The notes below the pieces were generated by a model. It did no database searches. It saw nothing but the letters and a program-made list of their open reading frames with translations, and had not been told where the DNA came from. Source: Flavobacterium sp. (GTDB taxonomy: Bacteria; Bacteroidota; Bacteroidia; Flavobacteriales; Flavobacteriaceae). From it: 45,128 bases of DNA. Numbering within the stretch: position 1 is the stretch's first letter; every line of letters begins with the position of its first letter. The position numbers and the translations under genes are program-made. The stretch lies in the NCBI RefSeq assembly GCF_030146175.1, contig NZ_JASLCE010000010.1:1-45128 (forward strand), written 5' to 3'. Below are positions 22,052-31,164 of this stretch, in pieces.

Positions 22052-22672
22052 CTACAGAATATCCGGGTCGCCTTTTCCTTCCCGAACCACTACCGGTTCG
22101 AACCCGGAAAGATCGATAACCGTCGAAGCGTGATTGTCGCCATAACCGCCATCGATAACCATATCGACCAGATTTTGCCATTTTTCAAAAATCAATTCCG
22201 GATCGGTTGTATATTCAATTACCTCATCATCGTCATGTATGGAAGTGGAAACAATCGGATTTCCCAACTGTCTTACAATTTCCAATGCGATAGTATTATC
22301 CGGTACACGAATCCCGACCGTATTTTTCTTTTTAAATTCTTTTGGAAGGTTATTGTTTCCCGGAAGAATAAACGTATACGGTCCCGGTAAAGCTCTTTTC
22401 AAAATTTTAAAAGTCGCCGTATCGATTTGTCGTACATAATCCGATAAATTACTCAAATCACAGCATACAAACGAAAAATTTGCTTTTTCGAGTTTTACGC
22501 CTTTGATTTTTGCGATTTTTTCCAACGCTCTCGAATTGGTGATATCGCAACCCAAACCATAAACGGTATCCGTCGGATAAATAACCAGTCCGCCCTCTTT
22601 TAGGCATTTAACCACTTTTGCAATGGCTGCCGGATTGGGGTTTTCAGGGTAAATTTTAATGAATTCTGCCAT
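22052..22672 (-). CDS. YciO-like member of the Sua5/YrdC/TsaC family
   Basis: 206 aa. Seen: GGLVIYPTDTVYGLGCDI, PGPYTFILPG, TVGIRVPDN, STSIHDDDE and the closing STVIDLSGFEPVVVREGKGD. Length and the ending match E. coli YciO more than TsaC. The nucleotide-site segment that reads KxRPxxxPL in TsaC/Sua5 is KGVKLEKANFSFV here, lacking that signature. TsaC/Sua5 make threonylcarbamoyl-AMP for the t6A modification of tRNA; YciO has the same fold but a weaker and less certain role. The real TsaC may be elsewhere in the genome. Monocistronic, 29 nt downstream of the uvrD stop on the same strand. Confidence 0.88.
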   Translation of the reverse strand: MAEFIKIYPENPNPAAIAKVVKCLKEGGLVIYPTDTVYGLGCDITNSRALEKIAKIKGVKLEKANFSFVCCDLSNLSDYVRQIDTATFKILKRALPGPYTFILPGNNNLPKEFKKKNTVGIRVPDNTIALEIVRQLGNPIVSTSIHDDDEVIEYTTDPELIFEKWQNLVDMVIDGGYGDNHASTVIDLSGFEPVVVREGKGDPDIL

Positions 22673-22701
22673 GATTTTATATTTTAAAGGTTTCTATCTT
22701 C

Positions 22702-25041
22702 TTAGCCAATTACCTGTAGTTTCGCAAAACGCAACAGTAATTTTTTAATACCGCCTACTTCAAATTTGATTTCGGCTTTTTTATCGGCTCCGGCTCCTTC
22801 CAGATTCAGGATTTGCCCTTTTCCGAAACGCTCGTGCATCACAATATTCCCTACACTCAATCCATTGTCGTACGGACTTGGCCCAGCTGCTGCCGGAATA
22901 CCACCCGAAACCGGTTTTAATTTACGGATATTACGATCCATTTTAGGCTCTTCGTTGTCGGTAATATACTTTGGCGGTGTTCCGGCAACCGGTTTGCTCA
23001 ATCGCAATTTCGATTTGTCCACATCACCAAAAATATCGGCATTAATAGTCGGCTTATAACGGTAATTCGTTTCTACCGGTGTTAAATATTCCAGATATTG
23101 TCCATCGATTTCCTCGATAAAACGCGACGGCTCACTATCGACCAGTTTTCCCCAACGGTAGCGCGACTGCGCATACGTCAGATAAGCCTGATGCTCGGCT
23201 CGTGTTAAGGCCACATAGAACAAACGACGCTCCTCTTCCAGTTCGCTTCGCGTATTCATACTCATCGCACTTGGAAACAGATCTTCTTCCATTCCGACAA
23301 TAAATACGGTTGGAAACTCCAGTCCTTTTGCCAGGTGAATGGTCATTAAAGCCACACGATCGTCATCGCCGGTATCGTTATCCAAATCGGTCGCCAAAGC
23401 CACATCTTCCATAAACTCCGATAAAGCACCACGCGCGCCATCCACTTCCTTTTGCCCTTCGATAAAGTCTTTGATACCGCCCATCAACACCTCGATATTC
23501 TCGATACGAGCGATACCTTCCGGTGTGGCGTCTTTTTTCAATTCCTGAATCAATCCGGTTTTTTTGGATACGTGATCCGTCAGATACAACGCATCCTGTG
23601 TCTCATTAATCACCTGAAAACTTTTGATCATGGTCACAAAATCCTGTAACTTGTTTTTTGTGGTGGAATTTAATTTCAGATCAATTTTATCGATATGTTC
23701 CATGATTTCAAAAATGGAACGTCTGTAATGATTCGCAGCAATCGTTAGTTTTTCTACGGTCGTACCGCCAATTCCCCTTGCCGGATAGTTGATCACACGT
23801 ATCAATGCCTCTTCATCTTTCGGATTGATTACCAGTCGCAAGTAGGACAATACGTCTTTGATTTCTTTACGTTGGTAAAACGATAGTCCGCCATAAATAC
23901 GATACGGAATGTCTTTTTTACGCAACGCATCCTCCATTGCACGCGACTGCGCATTGGTACGGTATAGAATCGCAAACTGATTGTTGTTCATCTGGTGTTG
24001 CATTTTCTGTTCGAAAATGGTACTGGCCACAAAACGTCCTTCTTCACCATCGGTAAGACTACGGTGAATTTTGATTTTAGGTCCGAATTCGTTGGCCGTC
24101 CAAACGACTTTATCCAGTTTGGTTTTATTTTTATCGATAATGGTATTCGCCGCTTCCACGATGTTTCGCGTTGAACGGTAATTTTGTTCCAAACGATAGG
24201 TGTTTACGCCTTCGTAATCTTTCTGGAAATTCAGGATATTGTTGATATTCGCGCCACGGAATGCGTAAATACTCTGCGCATCGTCACCTACCACGCAAAT
24301 ATTCTGAAAACGGTCGGATAGCGCCCGAACAATAAGATACTGGGAATGGTTCGTATCCTGATACTCATCCACCAGAATATAGCGAAAACGATCCTGGTAT
24401 TTCATTAAAACATCCGGGAAACGGGTTAGCAATTCATTGGTTTTCAATAACAAATCATCGAAATCCATTGCACCCGATTTAAAACAGCGCTCTACATAAT
24501 TCTGATAAATTTCACCCAAACGCGGCTTTTTACTCATCGCATCGGCTTCCTGTAATTCCGGGTTATTGAAATAGGCTTTTACCGTAATCAGGCTATTTTT
24601 ATAGGAGGAAATACGCCCCAAAACCTGTTTGGGTTTGTACACATCCTTATCCAATTGCATTTCTTTGATAATCTGCCCGATTAATCGTACGCTATCCTGG
24701 GAATCATAAATCGTAAAATTCGACGGATAGCCCAGTTTATCGGCTTCATTTCGCAATATTTTAGCAAAAACCGAGTGAAAGGTTCCCATCCACAGGTTTT
24801 TGGCTTCACTGTTACCTACAATACTCGCAATACGGGTTTTCATCTCTCTGGCGGCTTTGTTGGTAAAGGTTAACGACAAGATATTAAACGCATCCACGCC
24901 CTGATGCATCAGATAAGCAATACGAATGGTCAGTACCCTTGTTTTTCCGGAACCGGCTCCGGCAATCACTATCATTGGCCCGTCTTTTTGTAATACAGGC
25001 GCCCGCTGGGCTTCATTTAACTGGTCAATATAATTTTGCAT
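22702..25041 (-). CDS. uvrD: UvrD/PcrA-type ATP-dependent DNA helicase
   Basis: 779 aa from the ATG at 25041 (MQNYIDQLNEAQ is the family start). ATG 25047 and TTG 25062 are in-frame alternatives, but 25062 lies in the -7 box. SF1A motifs seen: Q motif LNEAQRAPV, Walker A GAGSGKT, LTFTNKAAREM, Walker B VDEYQDTN, GDDAQSIYAFRGA, LEQNYRS, VALMTIHLAKGLEFP, and VALTRAEHQAYL. The C-terminal GNIVMHERFGKGQILNLEG is the PcrA tudor-like domain that contacts RNA polymerase in PcrA. It acts in excision repair, mismatch repair and transcription-coupled repair. A strong promoter, TTG-20-TATTTTTG, precedes it. Confidence 0.94.
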   Translation of the reverse strand: MQNYIDQLNEAQRAPVLQKDGPMIVIAGAGSGKTRVLTIRIAYLMHQGVDAFNILSLTFTNKAAREMKTRIASIVGNSEAKNLWMGTFHSVFAKILRNEADKLGYPSNFTIYDSQDSVRLIGQIIKEMQLDKDVYKPKQVLGRISSYKNSLITVKAYFNNPELQEADAMSKKPRLGEIYQNYVERCFKSGAMDFDDLLLKTNELLTRFPDVLMKYQDRFRYILVDEYQDTNHSQYLIVRALSDRFQNICVVGDDAQSIYAFRGANINNILNFQKDYEGVNTYRLEQNYRSTRNIVEAANTIIDKNKTKLDKVVWTANEFGPKIKIHRSLTDGEEGRFVASTIFEQKMQHQMNNNQFAILYRTNAQSRAMEDALRKKDIPYRIYGGLSFYQRKEIKDVLSYLRLVINPKDEEALIRVINYPARGIGGTTVEKLTIAANHYRRSIFEIMEHIDKIDLKLNSTTKNKLQDFVTMIKSFQVINETQDALYLTDHVSKKTGLIQELKKDATPEGIARIENIEVLMGGIKDFIEGQKEVDGARGALSEFMEDVALATDLDNDTGDDDRVALMTIHLAKGLEFPTVFIVGMEEDLFPSAMSMNTRSELEEERRLFYVALTRAEHQAYLTYAQSRYRWGKLVDSEPSRFIEEIDGQYLEYLTPVETNYRYKPTINADIFGDVDKSKLRLSKPVAGTPPKYITDNEEPKMDRNIRKLKPVSGGIPAAAGPSPYDNGLSVGNIVMHERFGKGQILNLEGAGADKKAEIKFEVGGIKKLLLRFAKLQVIG

Positions 25042-25059
25042 GGTCATGATATCAAACCT

Positions 25060-25090
25060 CAAAAATACTACTCATTATGCTTTATTACAA
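25060..25090 (-). promoter_or_regulatory. Promoter of the uvrD-type gene
   Basis: Minus strand: TTG at 25090-25088, a 20-nt spacer and TATTTTTG at 25067-25060, near-ideal for the Bacteroidetes housekeeping sigma factor. The predicted transcription start is only a few nt before the ATG at 25047. Confidence 0.72.
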
Positions 25091-25196
25091 TTAAAATCAG
25101 CAGAGTTTTTTATTTTGTTAGTTTATTTCTTTATTCGTTTATTTGTAGCACTTTGAACCGATTTTAAATTCATTAATCAATTATCCCGATTCAATC

Positions 25197-25712
25197 ATGG
25201 ATACTACCAAAATAGTAGAATTACTGGCCTATACCGTTCCGGCTATCATTACCGGTGGAGTGGCTTATTACTTTTTTAACCTACATACAAAAAATGAAGA
25301 AGGGCGCCGTCGTTTCCTGTTGCATAAAGAAGCACAAAAAAGTGCGCTTCCGATACGTTTACAGGCTTTTGAGCGTATGACGTTGTTTCTGGAGCGTATT
25401 AGTCCGGCCAAATTACTGGTTCGTATCGCCCCGCATTCCTCGGATAAAAACGATTATGAAAATTTACTGATCCAACATATCGAACAGGAATTCGAACATA
25501 ACCTGACACAACAGATTTATATTTCGGAAGAAAGCTGGAATATTATCCTTACGGCTAAAAACACGACAATTCAGATAATCAGAAAGGCATCAATGGGTGC
25601 CGAAAATGCAAATAAACTACGCGAGATCATTTTAAGTGATATGATGGAAAAACAATCGCCTAGTTCGGTAGCACTTTCCTATCTGAAAAACGAAGTAAGC
25701 GACTTATTTTAA
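25197..25712 (+). CDS. Conserved membrane-anchored protein of unknown function (DUF7935-like)
   Basis: 171 aa. One N-terminal membrane helix, VELLAYTVPAIITGGVAYYFF (about 7-27), is followed by a cytoplasmic part that is helical and charged (KNEEGRRRFLLHKEAQ, LPIRLQAFERMTLFLERISP). I recall this as a conserved Bacteroidetes family, DUF7935, with no known role; the name is from memory. It is divergent from uvrD with its own 130-bp upstream region and is followed by a clean terminator. No partner gene. Confidence 0.8.
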   Translation: MDTTKIVELLAYTVPAIITGGVAYYFFNLHTKNEEGRRRFLLHKEAQKSALPIRLQAFERMTLFLERISPAKLLVRIAPHSSDKNDYENLLIQHIEQEFEHNLTQQIYISEESWNIILTAKNTTIQIIRKASMGAENANKLREIILSDMMEKQSPSSVALSYLKNEVSDLF

Positions 25713-25734
25713 AGATTTTTTTAATCAAAACATA

Positions 25735-25768
25735 AAAAAGACTTTTCAAATCAATGAAAAGTCTTTTT
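25735..25768. terminator. Bidirectional terminator
   Basis: AAAAAGACTTTTC (25735-25747) and GAAAAGTCTTTTT (25756-25768), perfect 13-bp stem, 8-nt loop. It separates the DUF7935-like gene from the convergent surface lipoprotein gene. Confidence 0.88.
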
Positions 25769-25791
25769 AATTTAAATAACAAACAAAACAA

Positions 25792-27546
25792 TTAATTATC
25801 GCGAATTACATGGATGACTCCTGTAATCGTATGTGTGACACTTGGATTATTATTATCCTGATAGGTTCCGCTAAAAGTCATATCAATATACTGCCCTACT
25901 GCTCCAAAAGCATTCAGATTAAATACCATTGTATTGGGCAATTGTGACGAAATGTAGCCAACAGCTCCACCTTCAATTGTAAAGCTGGAAGTTGTATAGG
26001 TTCCCGGAACATTGGTGTTACCCCAGAAGTAAATCCCGGCTCCGGTAGCACTTTGTGCGCTAATGCTAAGTCCGTTTGGCGTATATCCGGCGTTAAAGCT
26101 TGTAAGATGGTAGGTTGTCGGGTTGTTGTCGATCTGATAGGTTATAAATTCCGTGATAGAATTACAGGCCACCAGATTCCCAATATTCGTTGTCGGCGTG
26201 GCAAACGTATAGTTCACATCACCCGTTACCTGTAAATTATCATAATCGGCTCCTTCTAAAGTAAACGTTGCATTCGGACCACCACAAACCAGTGTATTAA
26301 AGCTAAAACTTCCGTTAGTAACAGTTGTCACCTGTGTTGTATATCCGGTATGCAAAATTACATAACCATTGGTTACCGGAGCATTGCTACAGGTTACCAG
26401 ATTTCCCTGTACCGTTGTTGATGTAACCGAAGGATTGGTTACCGTAATCGTTGGTAAAGTTGTATTTGCTGTTAGCGGACCTATGGTATTGCTATAAATC
26501 GTATTGCCACAATTATCCAAAACCACCAGCGTCAGATTTTCGTTGGATGGAACCAATCCGCAAACCTGACCGTTGGCATTGGTAGTTCCCATAACCGGAT
26601 AGGTATTTCCGCTTCGGATGATTCCCACCTGAATATTAGCCAACGCATTGCCATTGGCATCTTCCAGATTTACACACATCGATACAACCGGAAACTGCGC
26701 ATCGCAATTCCACCATGAAAAATGAGATACGTTGCCTACGTAGGTATTCCCCTGACGGGTGGCACTACCTTCCCGAATCCAATACCCTTTGTCGTTGTCA
26801 AAATGCCATAACGGGATTTCGCTTGGCGCACTTCCCAACTGACTGTTATCAATTTTCATCACCACCTGAGCCGTATGTCCGGAAGCAATCTGTAGTTTTT
26901 GTCCGCCTGATCCGCGTAGTTCAACATTAAGCATCCCTAAAGTTTCCAGTGCTTTGGCATTTCCGTTTTCATCCTGAGCGAATAAAGCACCCGGCATTAG
27001 ACTACTTAACTTACTGTCGGATGGCAATAAATGATACATTGCCACCGCAACACTACCGCTATAGGCCGCGCCGTTTTCGTCCTGAAAAGCGCCATCAAAA
27101 ACAACTTTGGTTCCGGATAATAAAGTGACTTCGCTACTCACACCCGAATTGATCACCTGAGTTGGTTGTAATGGCAACAACATAATACGAACGTTATTAT
27201 CGCCGGATGTCGGTACCATCGTACGGGAACCGTCGATATAACCTGCTTTTTTAGCTGTGATATAGGCAAATCGCTCGTAAACCGTCGCATTTTTAATGAT
27301 AAAAACACCATTGGAATCGGTTTGTCCTGTTGTAGTTCCTATTTTGATAGTCGCATTCGAAACGGGATTTCCGTTCGTATCCACCACCTGTCCGATAAAA
27401 TCTCTTGAAACCTGATTTCCGAAACTGGATGACATAGTACCGCCTCCGGTATTGCTTCCTCCTCCTTCTACGGTACTTTCGGATTCACATCCCGCCAAAA
27501 ACAGCAGAGATGTGATGAGTACTAAAAAAAGTTTGATTTTATTCAT
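25792..27546 (-). CDS. Surface lipoprotein with carboxypeptidase-regulatory-like and CILP/FAM171-like domains
   Basis: 584 aa from the ATG at 27546 (upstream codons are not part of a signal peptide). Lipobox LFLAGC, with C20 followed by ESES, acidic enough to resemble the surface-export signal of Bacteroidetes lipoproteins. A Gly/Ser linker follows (GGGSNTGGGTM). Residues about 50-120 are a CarboxypepD_reg domain (GQVVDTNGNPVSNATIKIG). Residues 130-290 match a module with PLWHFDNDKGYWIREG and YVGNVSHFSWWNCD, seen in CILP/FAM171-like and many bacterial surface proteins. The C-terminal half is repeated beta domains with paired cysteines. Function unknown; probably an adhesin-like or binding protein. 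Confidence 0.8.
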   Translation of the reverse strand: MNKIKLFLVLITSLLFLAGCESESTVEGGGSNTGGGTMSSSFGNQVSRDFIGQVVDTNGNPVSNATIKIGTTTGQTDSNGVFIIKNATVYERFAYITAKKAGYIDGSRTMVPTSGDNNVRIMLLPLQPTQVINSGVSSEVTLLSGTKVVFDGAFQDENGAAYSGSVAVAMYHLLPSDSKLSSLMPGALFAQDENGNAKALETLGMLNVELRGSGGQKLQIASGHTAQVVMKIDNSQLGSAPSEIPLWHFDNDKGYWIREGSATRQGNTYVGNVSHFSWWNCDAQFPVVSMCVNLEDANGNALANIQVGIIRSGNTYPVMGTTNANGQVCGLVPSNENLTLVVLDNCGNTIYSNTIGPLTANTTLPTITVTNPSVTSTTVQGNLVTCSNAPVTNGYVILHTGYTTQVTTVTNGSFSFNTLVCGGPNATFTLEGADYDNLQVTGDVNYTFATPTTNIGNLVACNSITEFITYQIDNNPTTYHLTSFNAGYTPNGLSISAQSATGAGIYFWGNTNVPGTYTTSSFTIEGGAVGYISSQLPNTMVFNLNAFGAVGQYIDMTFSGTYQDNNNPSVTHTITGVIHVIRDN

Positions 27547-27706
27547 ATGTTTTGGTTTTGTGTTGTTCGTATTCTTTAGATACAACACAAACCTTTTAGT
27601 TGCGTATCAAATGTTATTATTTTTACAATAATTTAATAAAATAGAAACATATTCATCAACACAAAAACAAACAAAAAGAATAATATAAAATACAAACACT
27701 AAAAAA

Positions 27707-29776
27707 CTACTCTTTCAGTAATATTTCCAATTGTGTTTTTTCATTTTCCGGTAAAGTCGGCAAAAGTTCCTGAAAATACTCCCGATGTTTTTCGTTTTTC
27801 AATAAGGCACGAATCGAATCCTTTGAGAACTTAACAAACTGCCATTTGTGGTGTAAGGTTCCGTTTACCAGATAACGCAGGGTATTCATATCACTTTTGT
27901 TCAGATACAACAGATTCACCAAAGCATTTAACCTTACATTACTTTCATACTGAGGCGAAGCATAATGTAGCAGTTCTTCATAGTATTTTAATTTTTCGGC
28001 ATTCTGATAGTCCGGTGTCGCCAAAGCCAATGTCAGCCAACTGATTCGCAGGTTTTTATCGTTAAATCCCTGCCAGTCTTTTGTTTGATCCAATAACGGA
28101 AAGCGCTGGTTTGGAAATTGGGCCCAAAGTGCTTTTAACGCGATTTCCTGTGTGATATACGACCGATCTTCCAATAAGGTTTCGTATTGCGGTTTAAACG
28201 ATTCCGGAATACTGCGCAACGATTTACTTATCGCCTGTCTGACTTTTAAATCGGTCGATTGCATCGCTAATTCCAGTAAAGGTTTATTCTGTTCGAATGG
28301 CGTATTTTCCAATTGGTAGATAATTTCTTCCTTAACCGGATAGAAAACATCCGATTTTAAAAGTGTTTCGAACTGCTTTTGTTTGTCGACTAATAATTTG
28401 TCCTGTAATTCAACAACACCGAGATAGGTTTTAACAAACGGATTTTGTTTTACGATAGCCAAAGCTTCTTCGGTTGGAAATGCCGGATTTTCGAGCCATA
28501 AGGTTTTAAAAGCCGCCGTATCATAGTCGACAACATTTCGAACCTCAGCCAGAAATGCATCGGTGTCGACATTTTTAAACGCATATTTTCGCAGGTAGTT
28601 TTGTACCGCCAGACGAAATTTATCTTCCCCTATTTGTGTACGCAGATAATGTAAAGCCCAGGCTCCTTTTTGATAGAAAGTCAGTGAGCTTGCTTTTTCA
28701 TGGAGTATCGGCTTGGTATCGGTTTTGGAAGCCCGAATGAGGTTTTCGGCCGATTCGTACAGTTCCCAGTTAAAATGATCCTCTCCAAAAAGTTGTTTTT
28801 CGGCCAGCAAGGCATAATACGTTGCAAAGCCTTCCTGTAGCCAATGGTGTTTTCCGGATTGCGCCGTAACCAGATCGCCAAACCATTGGTGTGCCAGTTC
28901 GTGAGCATTTACGTTGGTATACGTCCGATCGTTAAATCCGATGGCATCGACCACAAAATCCTGTGAAAAGATGGTCGCCGTAGTATTTTCCATTCCGAGA
29001 TATAAAAAGTCGAATACCGGAACTTGTCGGTAGACCTTCCAGGGATAGGCTACTCCGATTTCCCGTTCGAAAAAATCAAAAATTTCTTTCGAATAACGAT
29101 ACGTCGATTCAAATTTTGCCGCATCCGCTTTGCGAAGGTATAATTCCAAAGGTGTACCCGATGCGGTCGTTACGGTCTTTTTATCAAATTTTCCGATAGC
29201 CAGCATCGCCAAGTAGGAACTCATCGGTTTTTCCATAGCATACTGCCAGGTGGTCAGATTGTCTTTCGTGACTTTGTGTTTTAAAACACCGTTGGAAAGG
29301 ACTTCAAATGCATTATCAAAGGTTATGGAAAACGAAAAAATCACCTTTTCATTCACATCGTCAAAACTGGGTAACCAATGACTGGTATATTTCCCCTGTC
29401 CTTGTGTCCATATCTGAAAATCTTCGTCTTTTCCGATAAAATAAAGCGTTTGCCGCGGTTGGGCTTCATAATGTAGTTTCAGTGTATTAGATCCTTTTTT
29501 ATACCCTTGGAACAATTGTATTTTTTTACCGGTATTTTTAAACTTTACTGGTTTGTTGTTGATCGTCACACCGGAAATATCCATCCGTTGCGCATCGATA
29601 CTAATCGTATCCATAGCACTATTCACCTGAAAGGTATACGTTACATCACCTGCGATTTTACGGGTTTCAGTGGTAAATGAAACCGCTGCATCGAGTGTGA
29701 TAAAATCAACTTTTTCGCTTTGTTGCGCGTTTGAAAAGGTATATATAAAACAGCAGAGAAATGTGAGTCGCTTCAT
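27707..29776 (-). CDS. M1-family metallopeptidase (aminopeptidase N-like)
   Basis: 689 aa with a signal peptide (LTFLCCFIYTFSNAQ). Seen: the exopeptidase motif GMENTTATIF at 261-270, and the zinc motif H292-E-x-x-H296 with E315 in EGFATYYA. The N-terminal 200 residues form the beta saddle; after the catalytic part there is a long helical C-terminal region (450-689) with HEAT-like repeats, as in aminopeptidase N and leukotriene A4 hydrolase relatives. It removes N-terminal residues from peptides outside the cytoplasm. A perfect -7 box lies 23 nt upstream. It is divergent from the PP-loop gene. Full length. Confidence 0.94.
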   Translation of the reverse strand: MKRLTFLCCFIYTFSNAQQSEKVDFITLDAAVSFTTETRKIAGDVTYTFQVNSAMDTISIDAQRMDISGVTINNKPVKFKNTGKKIQLFQGYKKGSNTLKLHYEAQPRQTLYFIGKDEDFQIWTQGQGKYTSHWLPSFDDVNEKVIFSFSITFDNAFEVLSNGVLKHKVTKDNLTTWQYAMEKPMSSYLAMLAIGKFDKKTVTTASGTPLELYLRKADAAKFESTYRYSKEIFDFFEREIGVAYPWKVYRQVPVFDFLYLGMENTTATIFSQDFVVDAIGFNDRTYTNVNAHELAHQWFGDLVTAQSGKHHWLQEGFATYYALLAEKQLFGEDHFNWELYESAENLIRASKTDTKPILHEKASSLTFYQKGAWALHYLRTQIGEDKFRLAVQNYLRKYAFKNVDTDAFLAEVRNVVDYDTAAFKTLWLENPAFPTEEALAIVKQNPFVKTYLGVVELQDKLLVDKQKQFETLLKSDVFYPVKEEIIYQLENTPFEQNKPLLELAMQSTDLKVRQAISKSLRSIPESFKPQYETLLEDRSYITQEIALKALWAQFPNQRFPLLDQTKDWQGFNDKNLRISWLTLALATPDYQNAEKLKYYEELLHYASPQYESNVRLNALVNLLYLNKSDMNTLRYLVNGTLHHKWQFVKFSKDSIRALLKNEKHREYFQELLPTLPENEKTQLEILLKE

Positions 29777-29798
29777 ATTTAGGATATAATGGAAAGCT

Positions 29799-29806
29799 CA
29801 AAGTTA
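29799..29806 (-). promoter_or_regulatory. -7 box of the M1 peptidase gene
   Basis: Minus strand TAACTTTG, a perfect TAnnTTTG match, 22 nt before the ATG at 29776. A weak TTTA lies about 18 nt further upstream. Confidence 0.6.
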
Positions 29807-29866
29807 CAAAGTTTAGCACAACATTAAAGCGGCTTTTTTGTAAGTTTACACCTTAAATTTTCTATT

Positions 29867-30613
29867 TTGAAGGCAAAAACGGTTTTTAACTGGAGTAGCG
29901 GAAAAGACTCTGCTCTGGCGTTATATGAATTAATACAGAAGGATCAATTTGAAATCGCGTGTTTATTAACGAGCGTTAGTAAACAATACGATCGTATTTC
30001 GATGCACGGCGTACGAAGTAGTTTACTAGAACAACAAGCCGAAAGCATCGGTTTACCATTGGTCAAAATGGAAATTCCCGAAATGCCTTCAATGGAAATC
30101 TATGAAACCCTAATGCGGGAAACCCTAACCGACTTACAGGCAAAAGGTATTACGCATGCTGCTTTTGGTGATATTTTCCTCGAAGACCTACGGGAATACC
30201 GGGAAAAGAAACTGGCCGAAATGGACCTAAAAGCCATTTTCCCGTTATGGAAGCGCGACACCAAAACTTTAATTCACGAGTTTATTGATTTGGGATTTAA
30301 AACCATCGTTACCTGCGTCGATGCCCGATTGCTGGACAAAAGTTTTGCCGGCCGTATTATCGACGCCGATTTTATCCGGGAGCTCCCTGAAAATGTAGAT
30401 CCGTGTGGTGAAAATGGCGAATTTCATACATTTACCTTTGACGGGCCGCTTTTTAAAAACCCGATTGCTTTTACAAAAGGTGACATTGTGCTCCGTAAAT
30501 ACGAAGCTCCGAAAAACGATGACGATTGTTATACCACACCACGCGAAACCGAGTATGGATTCTGGTATTGCGACCTTATTCCGACAGCTGCCAAATCAGG
30601 TAAAATCACCTAA
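29867..30613 (+). CDS. PP-loop ATPase of the diphthine--ammonia ligase (Dph6-like) family
   Basis: 248 aa, starting at TTG 29867; no ATG precedes the conserved first strand. PP-loop SSGKDS at 10-15 binds ATP pyrophosphate. Then LLTSVSKQYDRISMHGVR, FGDIFLEDLREYREKK, and ENVDPCGENGEFHTF, all characteristic of the Dph6/MJ0570 adenine nucleotide alpha-hydrolase group. In eukaryotes and archaea Dph6 amidates diphthine on EF-2, a modification that bacteria lack, so the bacterial members must act on something else. The next gene (zincin-like) starts 32 nt later, followed by an Asp/Asn hydroxylase gene. Confidence 0.9.
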   Translation: MKAKTVFNWSSGKDSALALYELIQKDQFEIACLLTSVSKQYDRISMHGVRSSLLEQQAESIGLPLVKMEIPEMPSMEIYETLMRETLTDLQAKGITHAAFGDIFLEDLREYREKKLAEMDLKAIFPLWKRDTKTLIHEFIDLGFKTIVTCVDARLLDKSFAGRIIDADFIRELPENVDPCGENGEFHTFTFDGPLFKNPIAFTKGDIVLRKYEAPKNDDDCYTTPRETEYGFWYCDLIPTAAKSGKIT

Positions 30614-30633
30614 AAGATTCGGACCGTATTTTG

Positions 30634-30641
30634 TATTTTTG
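30634..30641 (+). promoter_or_regulatory. -7 box directly before an ATG
   Basis: TATTTTTG, a perfect -7 match, ends 4 nt before the ATG at 30646, the same spacing as at 19462-19474. It suggests a second, leaderless start inside this cluster, in addition to any read-through from the PP-loop gene. Confidence 0.55.
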
Positions 30642-30645
30642 GGAT

Positions 30646-31161
30646 ATGCAGAACACCTCTACGCTTCAAATAACAACAGCACTTACCAAAGTACTCGACT
30701 TTCTACGGGAAATCGGAATACCGGTTTTTGAAAAAACACTAACGGACACTTTTTTACCCGGTTTAGCTCTGGGACCTAACTGTATTTACGTAGATTTTGA
30801 TCAACTATTATATCCCGGCGATTTACTGCATGAAGCCGGTCATCTTGCTGTAACCACACCGGACGAACGCAAACTTGCCGGTACGGATGCTCAAAGTGCC
30901 GACTGGCCTTCGGGTGGTGAAGAAATCGGTGCGATTTTATGGTCGTATGCCGCGGCGGTTCACCTGAATTTACCGCTTGATTTTGTTTTTCACAATAACG
31001 GCTATAAAAACGGTTCGGAAATGCTGATTTCAAATTTCGAAAAAGGAAATTATATCGGATTACCCTTTTTGGAATGGGCAGGTTTATGTCTGAGTGAAAC
31101 GCATGCCGAGCAAGAAGGCAAAAAACCTTTCCCTTTTATGTTACACTGGTTAAGACAATAG
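30646..31161 (+). CDS. Zincin-like protein of unknown function (HEAGH motif)
   Basis: 171 aa from the ATG at 30646; the upstream TTG at 30631 overlaps the start of a -7 box and is rejected. There is no signal peptide, so it is cytoplasmic. Residues 62-66 (H62-E-A-G-H66, in GDLLHEAGHLAV) fit an HExxH metal site; E92 or E93 in PSGGEEIGAILWS could be the third ligand. A hydrophobic helix follows. I do not recognise the family beyond this. Its stop is 3 nt before the hydroxylase ATG, so those two are co-expressed. Confidence 0.75.
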   Translation: MQNTSTLQITTALTKVLDFLREIGIPVFEKTLTDTFLPGLALGPNCIYVDFDQLLYPGDLLHEAGHLAVTTPDERKLAGTDAQSADWPSGGEEIGAILWSYAAAVHLNLPLDFVFHNNGYKNGSEMLISNFEKGNYIGLPFLEWAGLCLSETHAEQEGKKPFPFMLHWLRQ

Positions 31162-31164
31162 ACT

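Noticed and set aside
25042..25062. Longer UvrD-type protein from an upstream TTG
   Set aside because: The TTG is part of the -7 box TATTTTTG, and the extra residues are not part of the family start.
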